From: Victivallaceae bacterium
GTDB taxonomy: Bacteria > Verrucomicrobiota > Lentisphaeria > Victivallales > Victivallaceae
Direction: 5' to 3'
Assembly: GCA_028717165.1 (NCBI GenBank)
Contig: JAQUOK010000209.1
Location: forward strand, 1-6,162
Length of the DNA: 6,162 bases
A program made the translations under genes and the position numbers. This document shows, in pieces, positions 1-4,410 of this stretch. The notes beneath the pieces are model-generated. The model had not been told where the DNA came from. It saw only the letters and a program-made list of their open reading frames with translations, and did not search any database. Numbering within the stretch: position 1 is the first letter of the stretch; every line of letters begins with the position of its first letter.

Positions 1-935
1 TTTACATAATTGAGCTCCAGTTCTCCCCCTTCAACCAGAACAAGCGGAATGTTTTTCTCTTTTGCCCGCATAAGCATTCCCTGGGCAATATATGAGTAAG
101 CAGGCAAACAGGCATCATTTGCGCCGTTATATTTCATTCTCTGAAGCCCCGTAAAAAATGATATTATTGTGACATTCGGATTTTCTTTCGCCGCAGTATC
201 GGCCATATGAACGCCGATTTTTATAAGCTGAGTGATAATATCATCAACTGTTTTATTTTGCGCTTTGGCAATTTTAAAAATATCATAAGCATCCTTGCCG
301 CAATGATAATCCTCAAAATCCAATACTATTCCGGAACTCAGTTCTTTGCTTATTTTTAATGACAGTTCAAATATTTTATAAAAATCTTTAAGCGCTCCGG
401 CCTCGTTGTAAAGATCAACACATTTTATTCTTTTAAAATAGGGCGTGCTTAATTTGCGAATATTGGATCTTTTGAACGATGACTCTTCAGACAGTTTTTC
501 TAAAACCGCATTTTCGTCATAATAACAGTTCTTTTTATTTCTTTGATATATTCTGTTCAGGTTAACCCGTATCCAAACATCTTTTTGCGCAGCGGCTTTT
601 AACTCTTTTGCTTTCTTACATAAATTATTTTCGTCCGGAAGAGTCTGGGCGGAATATATATCCATTAAATTAAGCGCTATTCCGTCAAAAGGAGAATCAT
701 TAAATATCTCTATATTTTCTTTTTTCATATCTGCGAACGGCATTGTACTTATTCTATCATCCATAGACGTCACCATCAGCAGATATGGTCTCTGGGCAGT
801 TTGCCGCTTCTTTTTTACCTGTTTTACGTTATTCAGGGAAGCCTGTCCAAAGACAGCTTCCCCGGCTCCGGCAAAGAGTACGGCAATTGATATGATAGAA
901 ATTATATGAACCGTAATTTTATTTTTAACTATCAT
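1..935 (-). CDS. Secreted protein of unknown family, possibly a TIM-barrel enzyme; 3' end beyond the window
   Basis: The reading frame is open from the ATG at 935 to the left edge: 311 codons, no stop. The start is fixed by a 4-base ATGA overlap with the stop of the pseudopilin gene, which implies translational coupling. Residues 1-32 look like a type I signal peptide: a basic start (MIVKNK), a hydrophobic stretch at 11-25 rich in Ile, and a small-residue site Gly-Gln-Ala at 30-32. The mature part alternates hydrophobic strands and amphipathic helices: YLLMVTS at 51-57, FDGIALNLMD at 83-92, VWIRVNL at 120-126, GIVLDFEDYH at 202-211, VTIISFFTG at 255-263, IPLVLVEGGE at 296-305. This suits a beta/alpha barrel. 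Asp206, Glu208, Asp209 and Glu302 at strand ends are candidate acidic catalytic residues, as in glycoside hydrolases; that is inference. I do not recognise the family. Codon use is A+T rich (many ATA, AAA and TTA codons). Confidence 0.85.
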   Translation of the reverse strand, partial: MIVKNKITVHIISIISIAVLFAGAGEAVFGQASLNNVKQVKKKRQTAQRPYLLMVTSMDDRISTMPFADMKKENIEIFNDSPFDGIALNLMDIYSAQTLPDENNLCKKAKELKAAAQKDVWIRVNLNRIYQRNKKNCYYDENAVLEKLSEESSFKRSNIRKLSTPYFKRIKCVDLYNEAGALKDFYKIFELSLKISKELSSGIVLDFEDYHCGKDAYDIFKIAKAQNKTVDDIITQLIKIGVHMADTAAKENPNVTIISFFTGLQRMKYNGANDACLPAYSYIAQGMLMRAKEKNIPLVLVEGGELELNYV

Positions 936-1546
936 TCAGTTGCCCGCTTGACAGAGAACTTCAGTTCGTTCCCCTTTGCAGGGGTAATTGAGGCCGCATG
1001 CGAATCTACAAATAAAACGTTAACGACATTCTTATGATGAGTATAATCCAAAGCACTAACTGCCGATGCTGATATACCGGTTGAATCCGCCCCAAGTACA
1101 GTTAGAGAGGGAGATTCAATTTGCGCAATTTTTGTAAACGGGTATACGTCGGGTACCTTATAGTATCCGGTTACATAAGCATCCCAGCCATAACTTCCGA
1201 ACCAGTCTCCGGTAGGGGGGGAGGCTTGATATGGCTCCATGTCTGAAGGACAAAATAAAAACGGAGGAACATTTTCACGCGTATCCCAATCGTCAGTATT
1301 TAAACTTCCGGCCACGGCAATAATTCTGGTAAAGTACCAACCGCTCCTAAGATGATATGGAATCATATAATCGTCGTTATCGCCGACATACATATTATTA
1401 TACTGCCCCAGATGTTTTAAATTGTTTATGCAGCTTATAATTTTCACTTTTTCTCTTGCCTGCTGCAATGCCGGCAGCAATAAAGAAGCCAGGATAGCTA
1501 TGATCGCGATCACGACAAGGAGTTCGATGAGTGTGAATTTTTTCAT
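932..1546 (-). CDS. Type II secretion pseudopilin-like protein, H-X9-DG type
   Basis: The 204-residue product starts with a prepilin signal: Met-Lys-Lys, then FTLIELLVVIAIIAILAS at 4-21. Glu8 is the conserved Glu at +5 if cleavage precedes Phe4. The usual Gly at -1 is absent (Lys3). The hydrophobic helix is followed by LLPALQQAREK at 23-33, a signature of the expanded pseudopilin families of Lentisphaerota, Planctomycetota and Verrucomicrobiota. Cys39 and the FCPSD motif at 98-102 are typical of the group. Near the C-terminus, His171 is followed by nine residues and Asp181-Ser182, a degenerate H-X9-DG motif. The protein should sit in the inner membrane by its N-terminal helix, with a periplasmic globular part. 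A Shine-Dalgarno-like purine run AAGGAAAAGGG lies at 1550-1560. The stop overlaps the start of the secreted-protein gene by four bases. Its exact job is unknown; such single pseudopilins may belong to a secretion or surface apparatus serving the co-encoded protein. Confidence 0.9.
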   Translation of the reverse strand: MKKFTLIELLVVIAIIAILASLLLPALQQAREKVKIISCINNLKHLGQYNNMYVGDNDDYMIPYHLRSGWYFTRIIAVAGSLNTDDWDTRENVPPFLFCPSDMEPYQASPPTGDWFGSYGWDAYVTGYYKVPDVYPFTKIAQIESPSLTVLGADSTGISASAVSALDYTHHKNVVNVLFVDSHAASITPAKGNELKFSVKRATE

Positions 1547-1549
1547 TTT

Positions 1550-1573
1550 CCCTTTTCCTTATTAATTATTATA
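1550..1573 (-). promoter_or_regulatory. Purine-rich ribosome binding site and possible -10 box before the pseudopilin gene
   Basis: Read on the minus strand, AAGGAAAAGGG (1560-1550) ends three bases before the ATG at 1546 and its AAGGA part is about nine bases away, a usable Shine-Dalgarno sequence. A perfect TATAAT lies at 1573-1568. No good -35 is seen 16-18 bases upstream (AAGGCA or similar), so this could be a regulator-dependent promoter or a chance match in A+T-rich DNA. The pseudopilin may instead be read through from the lacI-type gene. Confidence 0.35.
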
Positions 1574-1710
1574 ATAGTTCAAAAGTTGCCTGCCTTAAAT
1601 TTTACCGGTCATTTATTCTATAATTCCAGCCTCCTGTTATTAATTAAAAATTCTTATCGTAAAATTTTTCATTTTCACCAAGTACAGTTTACAGTTATTT
1701 GTAACCGCCG
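1574..1710. other. Short A+T-rich spacer between the repressor and pseudopilin genes
   Basis: I see no gene here. A weak A+T-only inverted repeat, AAAAATT/AATTTTT, lies around 1646-1669. A stray AGGAGG on the minus strand at 1630-1635 has no ATG, GTG or TTG at a useful distance. There is no convincing GC-rich terminator, so readthrough from the repressor gene into the pseudopilin gene is possible. No second copy of the LacI-type operator was found. Confidence 0.4.
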
Positions 1711-2679
1711 TTATTTAATATTCATATTTTTCACGGAATTCCTGATTACCAGACTACATGAAAGCCGCTTGTGAATTTTTTCTTTCAGGCGTGCGGCTAT
1801 GATCTTTTTAATGAGGATCATCGATTCCATCACTATTTTCAAGACATTCTGGTCAATAGTCGTATGAGGCGGAAAAAACCAGCGGGAGCTCTTCTGTTTT
1901 TCGAATGATATTACAGATAAGTCCTCCGGTACTTTAACTCCCAGCAAGTTAAGGGCGTATACGGCTTCATTCGAAATAGATTCTCCGCAGATGATCGTTG
2001 CTGTGGGCGAATCCTGTATCATAATAGCTATAAGTTCAATCAGAGATTGTTTTTCAGGATGATAATCATAAGACGCCATTGGACTGAGTCCATGTTTTTT
2101 CATGGTTTCAACATAACCGCATCGGCGTTCTCTACCTGCCCTGATGTCGGCATTATCCAGCACTATGCTTATTTTACTGTGCCCGTTTTTAACCAGGTAA
2201 TCTACCGCCAATGCAATTTCACCATAATAATCAGAACAAATACAGTGGCAGTTGTCTAACATATTACCAACTGCAATCAGTGGTATTGTCATGTTGCTTA
2301 ATTTTTCTTTATGTTTCAAAGCTTCAACATCATTTAAAAGAATAACCGCTGTTTTTGTATAGCTGTCCAGTATTTTGTCAATATCCCTGGCTTCAATAAT
2401 ATTCACTAAAAAACCGGCACGAACTATTTCTCCGACAAGGTTAGTCAACAGAATATTACGGAAAACGTCATAATAACCAATTTTATCAAGTGACTCTACT
2501 ATTATGGCAATAACTTCACGTGCAGCCACTTGCTGAGGCGCATAATTTAACTCCCGGGCAATTTTAAGTATTCTTTCTTTTACCGGGGTGCTGACTGACG
2601 CTCTTCCCGTAAATACCCGGGATACGGTGGCTTTTGATACTCCGCATTCCCTGGCTATGGTATTTATATCTGCTTTCAT
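1711..2679 (-). CDS. LacI/GalR-family transcriptional repressor
   Basis: The 322-residue product has the normal family length. Residues 4-24 form the LacI helix-turn-helix: INTIARECGVSKATVSRVF with the recognition helix SKATVSRVF at 15-23. VSTPVKERILKIARELNYAP at 29-48 completes the DNA-binding domain. Residues 55-315 match the periplasmic-binding-protein-like sensor domain: LIAVGN at 134-139, RRCGY at 185-189, PEDLSVISFE at 251-260 and PPHTTIDQ at 270-277. The usual Gly-Phe-Asp-Asp after the VIS strand is replaced by Phe-Glu-Lys, and the hinge reads APQQVAAR rather than the common pattern with a Leu lever, so the effector cannot be guessed. The start is the ATG at 2679, chosen because the helix-turn-helix begins directly after it; the Shine-Dalgarno (GAAG) is weak. 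A strong promoter and an operator lie just upstream, so the protein probably represses itself. The pseudopilin and secreted protein downstream are its likely other targets. Confidence 0.93.
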   Translation of the reverse strand: MKADINTIARECGVSKATVSRVFTGRASVSTPVKERILKIARELNYAPQQVAAREVIAIIVESLDKIGYYDVFRNILLTNLVGEIVRAGFLVNIIEARDIDKILDSYTKTAVILLNDVEALKHKEKLSNMTIPLIAVGNMLDNCHCICSDYYGEIALAVDYLVKNGHSKISIVLDNADIRAGRERRCGYVETMKKHGLSPMASYDYHPEKQSLIELIAIMIQDSPTATIICGESISNEAVYALNLLGVKVPEDLSVISFEKQKSSRWFFPPHTTIDQNVLKIVMESMILIKKIIAARLKEKIHKRLSCSLVIRNSVKNMNIK

Positions 2680-2704
2680 ATTTTACTTCGTAACTTAAAA
2701 TTCC

Positions 2705-2721
2705 AATGAAACGGTTTCATT
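2705..2721. promoter_or_regulatory. LacI-family operator, 17-bp palindrome
   Basis: AATGAAACGGTTTCATT is a perfect inverted repeat with 8-base arms around a single central G at 2713. It has the TGAAAC...GTTTCA layout common to LacI/GalR-family operators. It starts 26 bases upstream of the repressor start codon and lies between the -10 box and the ATG, over the predicted transcription start. A repressor bound here should block initiation. The most likely ligand is the product of the adjacent gene (inference). Confidence 0.85.
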
Positions 2722-2724
2722 AAT

Positions 2725-2753
2725 AGTATAAACTATTTCTCAAGGTTTGTCAA
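2725..2753 (-). promoter_or_regulatory. Sigma-70 promoter of the repressor gene
   Basis: On the minus strand, TTGACA (2753-2748) is a perfect -35 box, followed by a 17-base spacer and TATACT (2730-2725), a 5/6 match to the -10 box. Initiation is predicted near 2718, inside the operator, leaving a leader of about 40 bases. This is the best promoter in the window. Confidence 0.85.
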
Positions 2754-2816
2754 TACCTGTCTTTAAATTTCGTTATAAGAAAACGTAAAAATTTTATCCG
2801 GGAATTGGGATGATAT

Positions 2817-2859
2817 GGGCAAAAGCTCCGCATCGGGAAATTACTCAGGGCGTTTGCCC
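2817..2859. repeat. Inverted repeat in the gap after the reductase gene, possible weak terminator
   Basis: GGGCAAAAGC (2817-2826) pairs with GCGTTTGCCC (2850-2859) with one mismatch, around a 23-base loop. Two smaller alternative hairpins lie inside: AGGGC/GCCCT (2847-2860) and CCG-CAT-CGG (2828-2836). No T-run follows on the minus strand, so a classical intrinsic terminator is not supported. The element could end or stabilise the reductase transcript. The rest of the 2754-2929 gap shows no gene. Confidence 0.4.
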
Positions 2860-2929
2860 TTTCCTGCACTTTATAGAGGTTTGGAAAAGAGAGCATACGA
2901 GGGGGAAATACCCGCTTTTTCAGTAACGT

Positions 2930-4090
2930 CTATTTACACCCTGCAAGTATTTCATAAGCAACGTCGCCGGTAATTTCGGCGCGTTCGCCGTGCGCCACTT
3001 TTCTGGCGTTGAATCTGTCGCGGACTTTTTCCGCCGCCTCCTTCGCATCTACCCCGTAATCTGAAAGTTTTGTCGGAACTTTAACTGAATGGAAAAACTC
3101 TTCCGTCTTGTTTATTGCCTCGTCAACATCCCTGCCGGGACATCCTGTATCGATGTTGAATATTCTTTTGGCATACCGGAGAAGTTTTTGCTTTTTAAAT
3201 TCTTTACGGCAGCGCCAGAGAGAAGGCAAGACAACGGCAAGCGACTGAGCATGATCAAGCCCATAAAAAGCGGTCAGTTCGTGTCCGATCATATGGGTAC
3301 TCCAATCCTGCGGCTGTCCGCAGGCAATAAGGCCGTTCAAGGCCTGAGTCGAACACCACATCAGATTCGCCTTTAGATCATAATCTTCCGGTTCTTCAAA
3401 AACGTGCGGGCTCAGTTCCAGAAGCGTGCTGATGACCGCTTCGGCCTGTCTGTCCTGAAGCGGGGCATTATTATCATAAGTCATATATTGTTCCATTACA
3501 TGCACGAATGTATCCACTATCCCGTTTGCTATTTGTCTCCCCGGAAGAGAATAGAGCGTTTCCGGGTCGAGAATGGAAAACTGCGGATATACAGCCGGAC
3601 TGGCAAATGCAAGTTTTTCCTGCGTTTTCGCTCTGGATATAACGGAGTTCGGATTCATTTCGGAGCCGGTGGCCGCCAGCGTGAGCACAGTTCCGAAAGG
3701 GAGCGCTGATTTCAGGCATTGGCCCCCGGTTTTCAAAATATCCCACGGGTCGGAGCCGGCATACAAGGATGCCGCTGCAATAAATTTTGTCGCGTCAATT
3801 ACCGATCCTCCCCCGGCGGCAAGCAGAAATGTTATATTTTCACGCTTTATAATTTCAACAGCTTTCATACAGGTTTCATAAAGCGGATTTGCCTCTATCC
3901 CCGCAAATTCCGTGATTTTCCTTCCTCCGGCCGCATCAAGTACCTGATCATAAACGCCATTGGCCTTAATAGAGCCTCCGCCGTATATCATCATGATTTT
4001 CTTATTTGCGGGAAGCAGTTCTTTCAATTCCGCGATAGAACCTTTTCCGAAAACTATTTTTACCGGATTGCAGTAAACAAAGTTATTCAT
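2930..4090 (-). CDS. yqhD: YqhD-type iron-dependent aldehyde reductase/alcohol dehydrogenase
   Basis: The 386-residue product is collinear with E. coli YqhD (387 residues) as I recall it, sharing the MNNF start, FGKG at 14-17, QDRQAEA at 212-218, MWCSTQALNGLI at 244-255 and THMIGHELTA at 265-274. YqhD enzymes are cytosolic group III metal-dependent dehydrogenases that reduce short-chain and toxic aldehydes with NADPH. Metal ligands are present: Asp193, His197, His266 and His280. Cofactor-binding glycine runs are GGGS at 37-40 and GGGSVID at 93-99, with TGSE at 141-144. The Shine-Dalgarno AAGGAGG (4104-4098) stands seven bases before the ATG at 4090, which fixes the start. The gene appears to stand alone: a palindrome and gap separate it from the lipoprotein gene upstream, and the repressor gene downstream has its own promoter. 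No YqhC-like AraC regulator is in the window. Possible roles are aldehyde detoxification or redox balance in fermentation. Butanol dehydrogenase (BdhA/BdhB) is the close alternative name. Confidence 0.94.
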   Translation of the reverse strand: MNNFVYCNPVKIVFGKGSIAELKELLPANKKIMMIYGGGSIKANGVYDQVLDAAGGRKITEFAGIEANPLYETCMKAVEIIKRENITFLLAAGGGSVIDATKFIAAASLYAGSDPWDILKTGGQCLKSALPFGTVLTLAATGSEMNPNSVISRAKTQEKLAFASPAVYPQFSILDPETLYSLPGRQIANGIVDTFVHVMEQYMTYDNNAPLQDRQAEAVISTLLELSPHVFEEPEDYDLKANLMWCSTQALNGLIACGQPQDWSTHMIGHELTAFYGLDHAQSLAVVLPSLWRCRKEFKKQKLLRYAKRIFNIDTGCPGRDVDEAINKTEEFFHSVKVPTKLSDYGVDAKEAAEKVRDRFNARKVAHGERAEITGDVAYEILAGCK

Positions 4091-4122
4091 TCAGCATCCT
4101 CCTTCAGCTTTACGTTTTTCAT
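4087..4122 (-). CDS. Possible 11-residue leader peptide overlapping the yqhD start
   Basis: A short ORF, MKNVKLKEDAE, begins at an ATG at 4122 and ends at a TGA that overlaps the yqhD ATG by four bases (ATGA), the usual arrangement for coupled genes. Its codons 7-9 contain the yqhD Shine-Dalgarno AAGGAGG. An in-frame TAA stands three codons upstream, so it is not the tail of a longer gene. Its own ribosome site (AAAGAG just before the ATG) is poor, so it may be chance. Confidence 0.3.
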   Translation of the reverse strand: MKNVKLKEDAE

Positions 4123-4149
4123 TGCTCTTTATTTCTGTTTGAATGCTGA
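4091..4149 (-). promoter_or_regulatory. Potential stem masking part of the yqhD Shine-Dalgarno
   Basis: On the minus-strand RNA, UCAGCAUUC (4149-4141) can pair with GGAUGCUGA (4099-4091): nine base pairs with one G-U, enclosing about 41 bases. The 3' arm includes the last two G residues of the Shine-Dalgarno and the whole spacer before the yqhD start codon. Translation of the leader ORF would open it. The stem forms only if transcription starts upstream of 4149. Confidence 0.35.
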
Positions 4150-4150
4150 T

Positions 4151-4179
4151 AATTTAGAACGCTATTACACTTAATGCAA
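4151..4179 (-). promoter_or_regulatory. Weak candidate promoter for yqhD
   Basis: TTGCAT (4179-4174), a 17-base spacer and TAAATT (4156-4151) match the -35 and -10 consensus at 3/6 and 4/6 positions. Initiation would fall near 4144, a leader of about 54 bases. No better pair was found between the palindrome and the gene. Confidence 0.3.
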
Positions 4180-4245
4180 ATTATCCGGTTTTCGGGGAGT
4201 AGAAAGCGGGCTTCAACCCCCAATAAATTCTCTGCATCAAATATA

Positions 4246-4410
4246 AGAGCTTATCAACCAATAGAGGAAATGCTATGATGCAGTGCCGGACAGACAGTCG
4301 CGCAGTTGAAAAAAATTGGGGATACTGGAAGTATCTACGATTCTTTTTCGACAAGTGAATGGTTGTCCGGCACAAATCAGAGCGTTTTGGGTTATTAGTT
4401 GATAAGCTCT
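4246..4410. repeat. 165-bp imperfect palindrome (MITE-like or giant hairpin)
   Basis: Three nested sets of inverted repeats share one centre at base 4328. The outer arms, AGAGCTTATCAAC (4246-4258) and its complement (4398-4410), are 13 bases and perfect. The inner arms, GTGCCGGACA (4283-4292) and its complement (4364-4373), are 10 bases and perfect. The core is GATACT-GGA-AGTATC (4321-4335). The stretches between also pair with mismatches and one-base shifts (for example AAATGCTATGAT against ATCAGAGCGTTT), so the whole element can fold as one long bulged hairpin on either strand. It lies between two same-strand genes, and its right end supplies the second and third bases of the lipoprotein stop codon TAG. 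No transposase is nearby and no clear target-site duplication flanks it (AATATA left, AAGGCT right). It may be a MITE or the transcript end of the lipoprotein gene. A 64-codon ORF crossing it is judged spurious. Confidence 0.85.

Noticed and set aside
1630..1635. AGGAGG on the minus strand in the repressor-pseudopilin gap
   Set aside because: No ATG, GTG or TTG stands at 5-10 bases with a useful frame; the nearest ATG opens only five codons.
1586..1774. 62-codon plus-strand ORF over the 3' end of the repressor gene
   Set aside because: Low-complexity A+T-rich translation with no ribosome site, overlapping a well-supported gene.
2901..2920. Possible terminator hairpin just after yqhD (GGG/CCC followed by T-run on the plus strand)
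   Set aside because: Only three continuous pairs form, and the T-run is on the wrong strand for the reductase transcript.
3404..4174. Several plus-strand ORFs opposite the reductase gene
   Set aside because: They are shadows of a gene with all metal-binding and cofactor motifs intact on the other strand.
4181..4375. 64-codon ORF on the minus strand between yqhD and the lipoprotein gene
   Set aside because: It runs through the palindrome, has no ribosome site and shows no recognisable domain; it is explained by the inverted repeat.
4246..4410. Integron attC-like recombination site
   Set aside because: The outer arms read TATCAAC and GTTGATA, which do not fit the RYYYAAC/GTTRRRY core sites, and no integrase or cassette array is present.
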